Source of the DNA: Halobellus ruber
GTDB lineage: Archaea; Halobacteriota; Halobacteria; Halobacteriales; Haloferacaceae
Direction of reading: 5' to 3'
NCBI RefSeq assembly: GCF_014212355.1
Contig: NZ_JACKXD010000004.1
Coordinates: 186,001-250,000, forward strand
Length of the DNA: 64,000 bases
Within the stretch, counting starts at the first letter, position 1. Each line of letters begins with the position of its first letter. The position numbers were made by a program, and so were the translations under genes. Below the pieces are notes generated by a model. The model was not told where the DNA came from, ran no database searches, and saw only the letters and a list, made by a program, of their open reading frames with translations. Of this stretch, positions 8,488 through 24,018 are shown piece after piece.

Positions 8488-8495
8488 GATATAAG
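8488..8495 (-). promoter_or_regulatory. TATA box for the ACT-hom transcript
   Basis: Minus-strand CTTATATC, embedded in GGCTTATATCGGTCGG. It is the only convincing TATA box upstream of the ACT gene, 24-31 nt before the leader ORF's ATG and about 140 nt before the ACT start. Confidence 0.6.
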
Positions 8496-8499
8496 CCTT

Positions 8500-8894
8500 C
8501 GTCGGCGACACACGTTGCCGGCGTCGGAACGGGACTATTTAATCAAGAATACGATCGCCAGGAGCGGGACAAAGACCCCGGAAGCCCCCGCGCTCTCGAC
8601 TCGATGGGCTCGCCGTGCTCCTCGTCGCTCACCTCGTCACCGGCGGCTCGCCGCCGGTTTCCGGCGAGACCTCCGGTCTCGCCCGGTTCGCTCCTTCGGT
8701 GCTTGCGTCGTCTCGGTTGGCGAGAGCGCGGCCCCTTCCAGTCCCGGCCGACGGCGGCTTTCCCGTCGGGAGTCGCTCAACGACACACGGACTGGTGTGT
8801 GCGGACGGAAGCCGGCCGGGCGACTACCCGATCAAAACCCGAAAACGAAACCCGACGTAGGTGGGCCGACTGCGGGCCGACGTGGTCGACCGCC
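8500..8894. other. Intergenic region, no gene seen
   Basis: About 400 bases between the ACT-hom promoter and the end of fusA. It contains short GC-rich inverted words such as CGGCGGCTCGCCGCCG (an immediate hairpin) and CTCGCCG/CGGCGAG pairs, but no acidic open frame and no RNA gene that I recognise. Confidence 0.5.
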
Positions 8895-11084
<2,190 letters not shown>

Positions 11085-11228
11085 TATACCCACCTGTACC
11101 GGCAGGAGGGTCAAAAGGGTAGTGCTTTGCCGACGGCGAAATCGACGGATACGGCGGGTTCTGACGGAGTATGCCCCGGTCTCACACGGCCGGCGCCGGG
11201 CTCGCCCGAACGCCACCCTCGCCGGCCC

Positions 11229-12320
11229 CTAATCGAACCCGCTGATCAGGGTGACCACCCACTGTGCCGGATCGCCCCGCCGCCGGACCTCGATCCGGGT
11301 GACCCACTTCACCCACTGGAACCCCCGCCGCCCGGGCGCGACGAGCCGCGCCGGCGCGCCGTGGCCGTGACTCAGCCGCGCGTCGCCGACGTGGGTCGCG
11401 AGCAGCGCGTCGCGTGCCTCCGCGATCGGCAGCGACCACCGGTAGCCCGTAACCGACACGAACCGGACGTATCGGGCGTCCGCGTCGGCGCCGGCCGATT
11501 CCAGCAGGTCGCCGACCCGGAGCCCCCCCCACCGCTGGACGGTGTACCACCCGCTGGTACAGTCCAAAAGCGCCTCGCGTTCGGCGTCGGGATCGACCTC
11601 GTCGTAGCCGAACTCCAGGTCCGTGTCGACCGCGCCGGCCACTTCCAGGGTCCACGCCCCGCGGTCGACCGGCTCGGGGTCGTCGGCGACCCACGAGGTC
11701 ACCGGGAACGCGCCGTTGCCCTCGCCCTCACGTGGCTGCGAGCCGGTGAACCGCCGGTCGGCGCCCGGAGTGTCGAGCACCCGGTTTGTGAGTTCCTGCG
11801 TCCGGTAGACCACCGCCCCGGAGAGCAACAACCCCGCGTACTTCAGGGTGGTCCGCCGCCGGTCGAAGTCCTCGCGGCGGGGCAGCCGGAACCGGGTCGA
11901 GAGGTGCGCCACCACGAGCGGAAGCAGGACGAGTCCGAACCCGACGTGGACGCTCAGGAGCGTCCAGTACGAGAGCCTGATGTCGAGCCCGAACACCCAC
12001 ACAACGGCCGTTGCGAGCGCGCCGATTGCCGCGACCGCGGTCAGCACCGACAGCCCGGTCGACCGCCGCCACAGCCGCCGGTCGGTCACCCGGTGTCGCA
12101 CCCGGGCGAGTTTGAAGCCCAGAAGCGCGACGAAGGTCAGCCCCGCGATCCGGTGGGCCCAAAACAGCGGCCACCACGACGCCGACCCGACGGTGAACGA
12201 GACCAGCCCGGTGACGACCTCGAAGCCGACGATTGCAAACAGCGACCAGTCGACGAGTCGCGGCGGCGGCTCGACGGCGTCGCGGACGCGTCCGAGGAGG
12301 GCCGCCGGGCGCCGGTCCAT
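11229..12320 (-). CDS. Membrane-anchored molybdopterin oxidoreductase (sulfite oxidase fold)
   Basis: 363 residues. The first ~185 hold four or five hydrophobic helices with histidines at helix ends (FWAHRIAGL, SVHVGFGLVLLP), resembling a cytochrome b561/DUF4405-type heme anchor. The C-terminal half is an oxidoreductase molybdopterin-binding domain with the conserved cysteine in LLDCTSGWYTVQRWGG, which would ligate Mo, followed by VSVTGYRWSLPI and a GHGAPARLVAPGRRG segment. It probably oxidises or reduces a small substrate at the membrane using electrons passed through the heme part. The substrate cannot be inferred. A fused anchor replaces the separate YedZ-type subunit of bacterial systems. 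Confidence 0.82.
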   Translation of the reverse strand: MDRRPAALLGRVRDAVEPPPRLVDWSLFAIVGFEVVTGLVSFTVGSASWWPLFWAHRIAGLTFVALLGFKLARVRHRVTDRRLWRRSTGLSVLTAVAAIGALATAVVWVFGLDIRLSYWTLLSVHVGFGLVLLPLVVAHLSTRFRLPRREDFDRRRTTLKYAGLLLSGAVVYRTQELTNRVLDTPGADRRFTGSQPREGEGNGAFPVTSWVADDPEPVDRGAWTLEVAGAVDTDLEFGYDEVDPDAEREALLDCTSGWYTVQRWGGLRVGDLLESAGADADARYVRFVSVTGYRWSLPIAEARDALLATHVGDARLSHGHGAPARLVAPGRRGFQWVKWVTRIEVRRRGDPAQWVVTLISGFD

Positions 12321-12427
12321 AGCCGATTGCAGGGGCTACTCGGCAAGAAGTGTTTGGGCGGGAACTGGGCGGCTACCCCCGCGAGCGACGGCGGGGGGTT
12401 GCCCGGCGCAGGGCGGTCAGGTGACGG

Positions 12428-15047
<2,620 letters not shown>

Positions 15048-15051
<4 letters not shown>

Positions 15052-16241
15052 TCGACACCCCTCCGTTCGGGTCCGCTCGCGCTTCCCCCCGATCCGTCGG
15101 AAGCGACACCGCGGTCCGTCGCCGCGCTCCCCGCGACCGCGTCGGCGGGGTCATCGGGCCCGCTTCCCGCTTGCTCCGGCGGGGCGTCGACGTACTCGGT
15201 GACTTCCCGGAGCGAGACGGCGTCGCCGACCCGCCCCTCGAAGCGGTGCTCGCGGCCGTCGAACCTGATCGACACGGCCTCGCCGTCCGCGACAACGCGG
15301 ACGTCGGCCTCGGCGGCCGGCACCCGTCCGCCCGCCGCGACCGCGAGGTGACGCAGCGCCGGCCGGATCCGCCCCGGCGACGCGTCGACGGTGCCCGAGG
15401 GCGTGGTGAGCGTCACCGACGCCCCGCCGCGGACGAGGGCGACCGACACCGTCGCGGCCGCCGCCGCCATCCTGTCGGCCGGGGTGTCGCCGGTGCCGTC
15501 GTCACCGACCTGTCCCGCCCCCTCGTCGACGCCGATTGCGACCGTCACCCGCTCGGGGTCGGCCCTGTCGGTGAACTCCTGGACCATCAGCTCGTCGTGA
15601 CGCGCCGACGACTTCCAGTGGATGTCGCGGAGCGAATCCCCCCGGACGTACTCCCGGAGGTCGTCGAACTCGTCGCGCTGCGTCGTCGCCCGGGACTGGT
15701 AGGCCGCCTGCAGTTCCGCGCCGAGCGTCCCCGGGAGGGTTCCCACGCGGGGGAAGGTCACGAGCGTGTCGCGGCGGTCGATCACCGTGGACCGTTCGAG
15801 CAGGCCGAGCACGTCGGTCGCGACGACGGTCGCGGGGCCGACGACGTGTTCCCCGCGTCGCTGCGGGACGATCCCGTACGTCACCGGGTCGCCGTCGACC
15901 GCGGCGTCGACGACCGTCTCGTCGCCGCCTGCGCCGCGCCCTCGTGGGGGGGTCTCGGGGTCGACCCCCTCCGGTAGCCGGTCCCGGACCGTGACCGGGT
16001 ACGTCCGGTCGCCGTCGAGTTCGAGGGTGACGGTCCCGCTCGACCCGGCGACGTCCGCCGGGGGGAGCGTCCGATCCACATCGACCTGCGGGGCTCCTCG
16101 GAGCTGTATCGCGGCGGCGACGAGCGCGACCAAGCCGGGCAGGACGACCGCGTCGAGGGCGCGTGCACCGAACACCGCGCCGGCGGCGACGGCGGCGACG
16201 ATCACGCCGACGACCGCGTATCCGCGTCGTGTGGGCCGCAT
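15048..16241 (-). CDS. DUF58 domain protein
   Basis: 397 residues. Two hydrophobic segments lie at the N-terminus (AVVGVIVAAVAAGAVFGA and VVLPGLVALVAAAI), and a DUF58 core follows with the hallmark DEFDDLREYVRGDSLRDIHW and KSSARHDELMVQEF. A long Pro/Gly/Asp-rich tail ends the protein. DUF58 proteins pair with MoxR AAA ATPases. The gene begins 1 bp after the moxR stop and overlaps the transglutaminase gene by 4 bp, so it is clearly in the same operon. Confidence 0.9.
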
Positions 16242-16242
16242 C

Positions 16243-17217
16243 TCACTCGACGGCGACCTCCTCGAGGGCGCGTTCGACGATCGCCGTCCCGTCGACGTCC
16301 GTGTCGGTCCGCACCCGGTGGCCCCACACCGTCGGCGCCTCCGTCTGGACGTCGTCGGGGATGACGTAATCCCGACCCTCGAACACCGCCCGGACCTGCG
16401 AGGTCCGGACCAGCGCGATCGCGCCCCGCGGGCTGACCCCGAGCCGTGCGTGATCGCGCGTGTACCCCGCCAGCCGGGTGATGTACGACCGCACCGGTTC
16501 CCTGACGGTCACGCCGGCGACGGTCTCCCTGGCCCGGCGGACGTCCTCGACGGAGGCGACGGGATCGAGCGACTCGATCGGGTGTTTGCCGGTGAGACGG
16601 CCGAGCAGTTCGGTCTCCTCGGCCTCGTCGGGATAGCCCAGCCGGATCTTCTTGGTGAAGCGGTCGACCTCAGCAACCGGCAGTTCGTACGTGCGGCCCG
16701 GCTCGACGTCGTTCTGCGTCGCGATCACGATGAAGGGATCCGGGACCGGGTAGGTCTCGCCGTCGACGGTGACCTGCTGTTCGGACATCACCTCCAGGAG
16801 GGCGGCCTGCGTCTTCGGCGGCGCGCGGTTGATCTCGTCGCCGAGAACGACGTTCCCGAACACCGGCCCGGGCTGGAACTCGAACTCCCGGGTCTTCTCG
16901 TTGAACACGCTCACCCCGGTCACGTCAGAGGGCAGGAGATCGGGCGTGAACTGCACCCGGTTGAACGAGCAGTCCAACGAGGTCGCCACCGCCCGCGCGA
17001 GCATCGTCTTGCCGACGCCGGGAACGTCCTCGAGGAGGAGGTTCCCGCGCGCGAATAACGTCACGAGGATGTGTTCGATCGCGTCGGGCTGGCCGACGAT
17101 GACGCGTTCGACGTTGTCGATGATCCGGGATGTCAGTTCCGCCGCCTCGTCGAGGTCGAGCGGGGTTGGCTCCTCTTCCCTCGGTTCGGTGTCCGGAACG
17201 GCGTCTGCGTCGGTCAT
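16243..17217 (-). CDS. MoxR family AAA+ ATPase
   Basis: 324 residues with Walker A in EDVPGVGKTMLARAVA, Walker B in VVLGDEINRAPPKTQAALLE, sensor 1 in VIATQND, and the MoxR lid domain containing RSYITRLAGYTRDH. MoxR ATPases act as chaperones that assemble or activate partner proteins with von Willebrand or DUF58 domains. First gene of the moxR-DUF58-transglutaminase operon. A TATA-like box and an inverted repeat lie 54-74 bp upstream, so the leader would be about 40 nt. Confidence 0.94.
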   Translation of the reverse strand: MTDADAVPDTEPREEEPTPLDLDEAAELTSRIIDNVERVIVGQPDAIEHILVTLFARGNLLLEDVPGVGKTMLARAVATSLDCSFNRVQFTPDLLPSDVTGVSVFNEKTREFEFQPGPVFGNVVLGDEINRAPPKTQAALLEVMSEQQVTVDGETYPVPDPFIVIATQNDVEPGRTYELPVAEVDRFTKKIRLGYPDEAEETELLGRLTGKHPIESLDPVASVEDVRRARETVAGVTVREPVRSYITRLAGYTRDHARLGVSPRGAIALVRTSQVRAVFEGRDYVIPDDVQTEAPTVWGHRVRTDTDVDGTAIVERALEEVAVE

Positions 17218-17270
17218 GTGTTGAACGGCGTCGGTTGGACCGGCGGGGATAGTGTGGCTGTCATCGGTCC

Positions 17271-17285
17271 GTGGTATCGTACCAC
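17271..17285. promoter_or_regulatory. Inverted repeat next to the moxR TATA box
   Basis: GTGGTA-TCG-TACCAC, perfect 6-bp arms. It abuts the minus-strand TATA-like GTTATAGT (17284-17291), placing it between the TATA box and the likely start of transcription of moxR. That is the usual place for a repressor site. The regulator is unknown. Confidence 0.5.
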
Positions 17286-17481
17286 TATAACCCCCGCGTG
17301 TACGTAACTCTGCTGGGGACGTGTGCCGGGCGCTGGAGCCGGCCGGCCGTTCCCGAGGGCCCGACCCTGAGCCCCGCCCACCCCGGCCCAGCGCGTCGAC
17401 CGCCCCCCCCCCGCGCTCGCCCCGACTCCCCCGCTGCTGGCTCCAGTTGGGTTTTTACGCCTCGGCCGCGGTCCCGTAGGT

Positions 17482-20412
17482 ATGGACGGGGCGGACGCTG
17501 ACGCAGTCGGGAGAGACGGCGACCGCGCCGACGACGGCGACGGGAGCGGACCGGCGCCACCCGGCGGCGAACCGGCAACGACGGGCGCCGACGACACGCG
17601 GCCGGAGGGCCCGCCCGAGAAGATGCTCGATCGCGCCGAGGAGCTCACGCCGATGCTCTCGCAGTATCTCGACCTCTGTCGGGCCCACCCCGACGCGATC
17701 GTGCTCTTCCAGGTCGGCGACTTCTACGAGGCGTTCTGTGAGGCCGCCGAAACTGTCGCTCGGGTGTGTGAGGTGACGCTCACCCAGCGGGAGGACTCGA
17801 CCGGCACCTACCCGATGGCGGGGATCCCGATCGACAACGCCGCGTCGTACCTGGAGGCGCTGCTCGACGCGGATTTCCGGGTCGCGATCGCCGACCAGGT
17901 CGAGGACGCCGAGGAGGCCACCGGACTGGTCGACCGCGCGGTGACGAACGTCGTCAGCCCCGGGACGGTGGTCGACGACGACCTGCTGGATCGGGCGAGC
18001 GCGACGTATCTGGCCGCGCTGGTGGCGCGTGATTCGGGTAGTGCCGAGGGGGGTACAGACGACCCCGACGACCCGCCCGCGGCGCTGGCGACGCTCGACG
18101 TCTCCACCGGCGAGTGCCGGGTCACGGCGGGGCCGACCGATCGGATCCGGACGGAGCTCGAACGCCTCGCGCCCGCGGAGGTGGTCGTCGGTCCCGACAC
18201 CGACCTCGACGCGTCGGCGCTGGGGTTCGAGACGATGGTGACCGAGCGCGACCCGGCGGTCTTCGGCCTCGACGCCGCCGACGCGACGCTGTCGGGCTAC
18301 GTCGCGGAGCCGGCGGCCGTCCTCGACGCACCGGTCGAGCGCCGGGCGGTCGGCGGGCTGCTGTCGTACGCCGAGTACACCCAGGGCGACGACGGGGCGC
18401 TCCCGTACGTCTCGCGGGTGCAGCGCTACGACCTCCGGCGGTCGCTCCGCCTGGACGCGACCGCGATGCGGAGCCTCGAACTGTTCGAGTCGCGGCAGCC
18501 GGGCGGCGGCGGGACGCTCGTCGGGACCGTCGACCGGACGGTCTCGGCGCTCGGGCGTCGCCGGCTGGAGGCGTGGCTCCGCCGCCCGCTGGTCGACGCA
18601 GAACGGATCCGGCGCCGCCACGACGCGGTCGCGGAGCTGCTCGACCGACCGATCGCCCGCGAGGCCGTCAGGGAGCACCTCTCGAAGGTGTACGACCTCG
18701 AACGCCTGGCGGCGCGGATCTCACAGGAGCGCGCCGACGCCCGCGACCTCCGGTCGCTGCGGACGACCCTCGCGGTGGTCCCGGAGTTGAAGACCGCCCT
18801 CGACGACGTGGACTCGGCCGCGCTCGCGGACCTCCGTGACGCCCTCGACGAACTCGCCGACGTCCGCGACCTGATCGACCGCGCGATCGTCCCCGACCCG
18901 CCGCAGGAGATCACGGAGGGCGGGGTTATCCGCGACGGGTTCGACGACGACCTCGACGAGGTCCGGGCCGCCGAACGCGAGGGCCGCGAGTGGGTGTCGT
19001 CGCTGGAGGAGCGCGAGCGGGAGCGCACCGGGATCGACTCCCTCGAAGTCGGCTACACGCAGGTCCACGGCTACTACATCGAGGTCACGAACCCCAACCT
19101 CGACCGGGTGCCCGACGACTACACCCGCAGACAGACGTTGAAGAACGCCGAACGGTTCTACACCCCGGAACTGAAACGCCGCGAGGAGGAGATCCTCTCG
19201 GCCTCGGAGCGCGCCGATTCGATGGAATACGAACTGTTCTGTGAGGTCCGCTCGCGGGTCGCCGCCGAGACCGAGCGGCTCCAAACGCTCGCGGACGCGC
19301 TGGCCCGCCTCGACGCTCTCGCAACCTTCGCGACCGTCGCCGCCGACGCTGGCTACGTCCGCCCCGAAATGGGCGTAGAGCCCCTCCGGATCGACGCCGG
19401 CCGGCACCCGGTGGTCGAGCGGACGCAAGACGAGTTCGTCCCCAACGGGATCGACTTCACAGAGGGCCACGTCGCGGTCATCACCGGGCCGAACATGAGC
19501 GGGAAGTCGACGTACATGCGCCAGGTCGCGCTGATCTGTCTGCTGGCGCAGGCCGGGAGTTTCGTGCCCGCCGACGCGGCCGAGTTGCCGATCCTGGACC
19601 GCATCTTCACGCGGGTGGGCGCCTCCGACGACATCGCGGGCGGCCAGTCGACGTTCATGCGCGAGATGTCGGAACTCACCGACATCCTCCACGACGCAAC
19701 CGCCGACTCGTTGGTGCTGCTCGACGAGGTCGGCCGCGGCACCTCCACGGCCGACGGGCTGGCGATCGCCCGCGCCACCACGGAGTTCGTCCACGACGAG
19801 GTCGGCGCCACCACGCTGTTTGCGACCCACTACCACGACCTCACGGACCTGGCGGCCGACCTCCCGAACGCGTTCAACCGCCACTTCACCGTGAGCAAGC
19901 AGGGCGGCGACCCCGATGCGCCGGACGCCGACGAAACGGAGGTCACCTTCCTCCACCGCGTCGCCGAGGGCCCCGCCTCGTCGTCGTACGGCGTCGAGGT
20001 CGCGAAGCTCGCAGGGGTCCCGGATCGGGTCGTCGAGCGCGCCCGCGAGTACGTCCGCGGGGCCGCGGGCTCGGCGGCGTCGACCGCGGCCGAGGACGCG
20101 TCCGGCGACGGCGTGGAAGGCGAGGATGCCGGCTCCGATCCCGGGGAGACGGCAGAGTCCGGACCCGACCGACAGGAGTCGACGGGATCCGACCCCGGCA
20201 CGCCCGCAACCCCGCAATCGGACCGCGGCGACACCCTCGCCGCGTACGTCGAGGGGCTGGAGAACGGCGACCGCGGCGGCGACGAGGCGGCCGCCCCGAC
20301 GGGCGCCGACGGCGACGTCATCGAGGCGCTCCGCGACGTCGAGATCGCCCGGACGACGCCGCTCGAAGCCCTCAACACGCTGGAGGACCTACAGCGACGA
20401 CTGGATGAGTGA
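17482..20412 (+). CDS. mutS: DNA mismatch repair protein MutS
   Basis: 976 residues, long for the family. An acidic extension of about 48 residues precedes the mismatch-binding domain, whose Phe-x-Glu wedge is in QVGDFYEAF. Walker A is [13 protein letters not shown], Walker B is [13 protein letters not shown], followed by [10 protein letters not shown] second acidic, Gly/Ser-rich linker (about residues 855-945) separates the ATPase from the C-terminal helix ([16 protein letters not shown]). The chosen ATG lies about 28 nt after a TATA-like GGGTTTTTACGCC; a shorter start at residue 47 is possible. It overlaps mutL by 8 bp. Confidence 0.97.
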   Translation: MDGADADAVGRDGDRADDGDGSGPAPPGGEPATTGADDTRPEGPPEKMLDRAEELTPMLSQYLDLCRAHPDAIVLFQVGDFYEAFCEAAETVARVCEVTLTQREDSTGTYPMAGIPIDNAASYLEALLDADFRVAIADQVEDAEEATGLVDRAVTNVVSPGTVVDDDLLDRASATYLAALVARDSGSAEGGTDDPDDPPAALATLDVSTGECRVTAGPTDRIRTELERLAPAEVVVGPDTDLDASALGFETMVTERDPAVFGLDAADATLSGYVAEPAAVLDAPVERRAVGGLLSYAEYTQGDDGALPYVSRVQRYDLRRSLRLDATAMRSLELFESRQPGGGGTLVGTVDRTVSALGRRRLEAWLRRPLVDAERIRRRHDAVAELLDRPIAREAVREHLSKVYDLERLAARISQERADARDLRSLRTTLAVVPELKTALDDVDSAALADLRDALDELADVRDLIDRAIVPDPPQEITEGGVIRDGFDDDLDEVRAAEREGREWVSSLEERERERTGIDSLEVGYTQVHGYYIEVTNPNLDRVPDDYTRRQTLKNAERFYTPELKRREEEILSASERADSMEYELFCEVRSRVAAETERLQTLADALARLDALATFATVAADAGYVRPEMGVEPLRIDAGRHPVVERTQDEFVPNGIDFTEGHVAVITGPNMSGKSTYMRQVALICLLAQAGSFVPADAAELPILDRIFTRVGASDDIAGGQSTFMREMSELTDILHDATADSLVLLDEVGRGTSTADGLAIARATTEFVHDEVGATTLFATHYHDLTDLAADLPNAFNRHFTVSKQGGDPDAPDADETEVTFLHRVAEGPASSSYGVEVAKLAGVPDRVVERAREYVRGAAGSAASTAAEDASGDGVEGEDAGSDPGETAESGPDRQESTGSDPGTPATPQSDRGDTLAAYVEGLENGDRGGDEAAAPTGADGDVIEALRDVEIARTTPLEALNTLEDLQRRLDE

Positions 20413-22117
20413 CGAGCATCCCGCCCCCGCGGCCGACCGCCCCGTGCGACGGTTAGACGAGGCCACCGTCGCGAGCGTCGCCGCCGGCGAGGTCGTCACC
20501 CGCCCCGCGGACGTGGTCGTCGAACTCGTCGAGAACGCCCTCGACGCCGGGGCCTCCCGGATCGACATCGACATCGCGGGCGACGGTACCGAGCGGATCA
20601 GCGTGCGCGACGACGGCCGCGGGATGGACCGCTCGGACGCGGAACTCGCAGTCGAGCGACACACGACCAGCAAACTCGACCCCGGCGGGTCGGTCGAAAC
20701 GGCCGAGACGCTGGGGTTCCGCGGGGAGGCGCTCGCCAGCGTCGCCACCGTCGCCGACCTCGAACTCGTGACCAACGACGGCGGGCCGCGCGGCACCCGG
20801 GTCGTCGCGACCGGCGGCCCGGGCGCCGACCGCGTCGAGGCCGCGGGTCGGGGCCGGGGGACGACCGTCACCGTCCGCGATCTCTTCGCCGACACCCCCG
20901 CCCGTCGGGCGTCGCTGTCGACCGCCCGGACCGAGTTCGCACGGGTCAGCGACGCGGTCTCGCGGTACGCCGTGGCCCGCCCCGACGTGGGGTTCTCGCT
21001 GGCACACGACGGAAGTGGGGTGTTCTCCACGCCGGGAACGGGCGAGTACGCCGACGCTCTGCTCGGCGTCTACGATCGCAAGGTGGCGTCGCGGACGACG
21101 GCGTTCGACGCGACCGCCGGGCTCGGGACCGACGCACCCGGGAACGGCGACGGACCGGCGGACGTCCGGCTCCGCGGGACGCTCGTCCAGCCGTCGATCA
21201 CCCGGGCCCGGCGGGACCACATCTACGTCGACGTCGGCGGCCGCCCGGTCCGCAACGGCCGGCTCCGGCGGGCCGTCGTCGACGGCTACGGCGACCGCCT
21301 ACCCGACGGCCGCGCGCCGGTCGCCGCCGCGTCGGTGTCCGTTCCCGACGGCTGGGCCGACCACAACGTCCACCCGCGGAAGCGGGAGGTCCGACTCCGC
21401 GCGCCCGACGCCGTCGCCGACGCGGTCGAATCCGCCGTCGCCGACGCGCTGTCGACCGCGGACCGCCGGCGGAGCGAGGACCTCTCGATGGACCTCGATG
21501 GGGCGGTCGAACCGTTCGATCCCGGCGACACGGCCTTCGCCGAGGCCGATTTCGTCGGGCAGTTCCGCGGGCTCTACCTGCTGTGTGCGTTCGAGGGCGA
21601 CCTGCTGGTGGTCGACCAACACGCCGCCCACGAGCGGATCAACTACGAGCGACTGCGCGAGGCGGTCGGCGACGACCCACCGACGGCACCGATCGACCCG
21701 CCGGCGACCGTGTCGGTGACGCCTGCACAGTACGCCGCGGCGGACTCCCACCGCGACGCGCTCGCGGATCTGGGGTACGACGTCGACCCGTTCGACGGGT
21801 CGGCGGTGCGGGTCCGGTCGGTACCGGCGCCGCTGTCCCGACCCGCCGACCCCGAGAGCGTCCGGGACGCGATCGACGCCCTTCAACGGGGTGAGACGCC
21901 GGACGACGGCCGCGACGACTCCCTGAAGGACCTCGCGTGTCACCCGTCACTGAAGGCCGGCGACGACCTGACCGACGCGGAAGCCGACGCGCTCCTCGAC
22001 CGGCTTGGGGCGTGTGAGAACCCCTACAACTGCCCGCACGGTCGACCGACAGTCCTGACCGTCGCGGAGGAGACGCTCGTCCGCGGGTTCGACCGGCGGA
22101 ATACGCGGCTGGAGTGA
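20405..22117 (+). CDS. mutL: DNA mismatch repair protein MutL
   Basis: 570 residues. The N-terminal GHKL ATPase shows [21 protein letters not shown] and [13 protein letters not shown]. The C-terminal domain carries the endonuclease motif [12 protein letters not shown] (D-Q-H-A-x2-E-x4-E) and the metal-site partner CPHGRPT, so this is a nicking MutL of the type found in organisms without MutH. It starts inside the end of mutS, overlapping by 8 bp, and is coupled to it. Complete mutS-mutL operons occur in haloarchaea, although many archaea lack them. Confidence 0.97.
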   Translation: MSDEHPAPAADRPVRRLDEATVASVAAGEVVTRPADVVVELVENALDAGASRIDIDIAGDGTERISVRDDGRGMDRSDAELAVERHTTSKLDPGGSVETAETLGFRGEALASVATVADLELVTNDGGPRGTRVVATGGPGADRVEAAGRGRGTTVTVRDLFADTPARRASLSTARTEFARVSDAVSRYAVARPDVGFSLAHDGSGVFSTPGTGEYADALLGVYDRKVASRTTAFDATAGLGTDAPGNGDGPADVRLRGTLVQPSITRARRDHIYVDVGGRPVRNGRLRRAVVDGYGDRLPDGRAPVAAASVSVPDGWADHNVHPRKREVRLRAPDAVADAVESAVADALSTADRRRSEDLSMDLDGAVEPFDPGDTAFAEADFVGQFRGLYLLCAFEGDLLVVDQHAAHERINYERLREAVGDDPPTAPIDPPATVSVTPAQYAAADSHRDALADLGYDVDPFDGSAVRVRSVPAPLSRPADPESVRDAIDALQRGETPDDGRDDSLKDLACHPSLKAGDDLTDAEADALLDRLGACENPYNCPHGRPTVLTVAEETLVRGFDRRNTRLE

Positions 22118-22148
22118 CCGGCCGCGACCGCTGTGGCCCCGCCGTCGG

Positions 22149-22637
22149 CTACCACTCCTTGCAGTCGGCACACACCTGCCCCGATCCCCCGGCCCAGAGC
22201 AGGTCGACGGTCGCCCCGCACTCCGCACACGGGACGCCGTCGGGCTCCCAGCGGTAGGTGACGGACGCGGGTTCGGCGTCCGCTGGACCCGTCGCGGCGT
22301 GATCCGTCTCCCCGTCGCGCTCGTCGCCGTGGTCGCCCGCCCCGCCGGGTGCCGGCTCCGCGTCCACTCCCCCGCCGTCAGGCTCTCCCACCGCAGTGTC
22401 GGCCTCCGCCCCCTCGCCGCCGACATCCGCGCTCTCGGCGTCCGTTCCCGCGCTACCCACGTCCGCCCCTTCGTCGTCGACATCCGCCCCTCCGTCGTCG
22501 GCCGCCGCGTCCTCCCCGTCGACGTCCGTCCCTGGCTCAGCCTTTTCATCCTCGTCGGCGGCCGGATCCGTCGCTGACGACCCAGGATCCGGAGACTCGC
22601 CGCCGAGGAACTCGTCGAGCGACCGATCCCGGCCCAT
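22149..22637 (-). CDS. Haloarchaeal zinc-ribbon protein with acidic linker
   Basis: 162 residues. The N-terminus MGRDRSLDEFLGG is a recurrent haloarchaeal signature. A very acidic low-complexity linker of about 100 residues follows, then a C-terminal zinc ribbon (VPCAECGATVDLLW, then GQVCADCKEW). The architecture suggests a small DNA-, RNA- or protein-binding adaptor; the function is unknown. The ATG at 22637 was chosen over longer readings because the signature begins there. It converges on mutL with a 31-bp gap. Confidence 0.75.
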   Translation of the reverse strand: MGRDRSLDEFLGGESPDPGSSATDPAADEDEKAEPGTDVDGEDAAADDGGADVDDEGADVGSAGTDAESADVGGEGAEADTAVGEPDGGGVDAEPAPGGAGDHGDERDGETDHAATGPADAEPASVTYRWEPDGVPCAECGATVDLLWAGGSGQVCADCKEW

Positions 22638-22725
22638 ACCGGAACGGAGCGGCGGGCGGGACAAATGCGTAGCGGCTCGACCGTCCGTTCCGTACACACT
22701 AATACGATGGCGACAAAGAACGGGT

Positions 22726-22971
22726 ATGGTCACCGTCGTTGACTTCATCGTCCAACTGGTCGTCAGCGTCTTCGATCTCGTTCGGATCTTCCTGCTCGAC
22801 GTCTTCCTCGGGGTCGACCCGCTCACCGCGGTCTCCTTTCTGATCGGCGGCGGACTCACGACCGCCGCGATCGGGGTCTTCGGCTACCTCGTCGTCGGGG
22901 CGCTCCGGAACGCGCTCACCGGGTCGGGCGCGAGCGCCCCCGACGCCGACTCCGGGGAGACGGCACGGTAG
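22726..22971 (+). CDS. Small two-helix membrane protein
   Basis: 81 residues with two hydrophobic segments (FIVQLVVSVFDLVRIFLLDV and GGLTTAAIGVFGYLVVGAL) and a short acidic tail. No family recognised. It is divergent from the zinc-ribbon gene. A TATA-like TAATACG lies about 25 nt before the ATG. Acidic-tail composition and promoter spacing support a real gene. Confidence 0.6.
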   Translation: MVTVVDFIVQLVVSVFDLVRIFLLDVFLGVDPLTAVSFLIGGGLTTAAIGVFGYLVVGALRNALTGSGASAPDADSGETAR

Positions 22972-23013
22972 GAACTCCCCGAGCGCCAGGCCCCCTGCCG
23001 TCCCGACAGCCGG

Positions 23014-24018
23014 CTACTCCGGCGCGCTTGCCCGCCACGCCTCGGCCGCGAGTTCGACCGCCGCCTCGGGGTCCGGCCCCAGCGGCGACCCGATCACGAT
23101 CCCCTCGGTGTGCTCGCGGAGCGCGGCCATCCGCTCGGTCACGGATTCGGGCGTCCCGGCCACGGAGAACGCATCGATCATCCCCCCGGTGACCAGGCCG
23201 AACGCCTCGGTGAACTCCCCCGCGGCGATGTGGTCGCCGATCGCCGCCGCGTCGTCGGCGTCGATCCCGTGTCGATCGAGCACCGGCGGGGCCGCGCCGG
23301 CGACGATGAACGCCACGGGTGGCCGGGCGGCCTCGCGGGCGGCCTCGGCGTCGCGGCCGACGCTGACGCTCGCGTACGCCAGCAGGTCGAACGGGTCCCG
23401 CTCGTCCGGCCGGTCCTCAGTCCCCTCCTCGACGCGGTCACGCGCCCACGACAGGTCCTCGGGGTGGGAGCCGTTGAACAGCAGGCCGTCGGCGTGCTTC
23501 CCGGCCATCCGGCACATGTGCGGCCCCTCGCCGCCGACGTACACCGGGATCTCCCCGGGAACCTCGAAGTTCAGCCCGGCGTCGTCGGCCTCGAACGTCC
23601 CGTCGTGGGTCACCCGCTCGCCGGCCCAGAGGTCCTCCGCGACTTTGAACGCCTCGAGCACCGACCGGAGCCCCCGCTCGTCGTCGAGTCCGAGGTTCCG
23701 GAGCGTCGAGGGGTCGCCCGGGCCGATCCCGAAGGCGGCTCGACCCCCGGACAGCTCCGCGACCGTCGCGGTCTTGCTCGCGAGCGTCACGGGATGCAGT
23801 TCGTAGGGGTTCGCCACGCCCGGCCCCAGCCGGATCCCGTCGGTCTCGCCCGCCAGCCGCGCGAGGGTCGCGAACGGGTCGCGGTTGTTGTAGTGACACG
23901 ACACGAACGCGACGTCGTAGCCCGCCGCCTCGGCGGCGACCCCGCGGTCGACGACCGTCGGAATCGGCTCCTCCGGCGTCAGTTCGACACCCAGAGTCGC
24001 CGACGCGTCCTCACGCAT
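23014..24018 (-). CDS. F420-dependent LLM-class oxidoreductase, Mer-like
   Basis: 334 residues of a luciferase-like TIM barrel. Typical segments are DVAFVSCHYNNRDPFATLA, GIRLGPGVANPYELHPVTLA, ELSGGRAAFGIGPGD and IPVYVGGEGPHMCRMAG, close to methylenetetrahydromethanopterin reductase (Mer). In haloarchaea, Mer-like enzymes are thought to act on methylene-tetrahydrofolate with coenzyme F420. It starts inside the 3' end of cofE (8-bp overlap), so the gene making F420 glutamyl tails and a gene using F420 form one operon, which supports F420 as cofactor. Confidence 0.87.
   Translation of the reverse strand: MREDASATLGVELTPEEPIPTVVDRGVAAEAAGYDVAFVSCHYNNRDPFATLARLAGETDGIRLGPGVANPYELHPVTLASKTATVAELSGGRAAFGIGPGDPSTLRNLGLDDERGLRSVLEAFKVAEDLWAGERVTHDGTFEADDAGLNFEVPGEIPVYVGGEGPHMCRMAGKHADGLLFNGSHPEDLSWARDRVEEGTEDRPDERDPFDLLAYASVSVGRDAEAAREAARPPVAFIVAGAAPPVLDRHGIDADDAAAIGDHIAAGEFTEAFGLVTGGMIDAFSVAGTPESVTERMAALREHTEGIVIGSPLGPDPEAAVELAAEAWRASAPE

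Noticed and set aside
7768-8511. A 567-codon version of homoserine dehydrogenase
   Set aside because: The upstream 248 codons run through the ACT gene in another frame and are Arg-rich; the conserved start is at 7767.
17403-17412. Run of ten C before mutS
   Set aside because: It lies outside coding sequence and upstream of the TATA box. It may vary by sequencing or slippage, but nothing suggests phase control.
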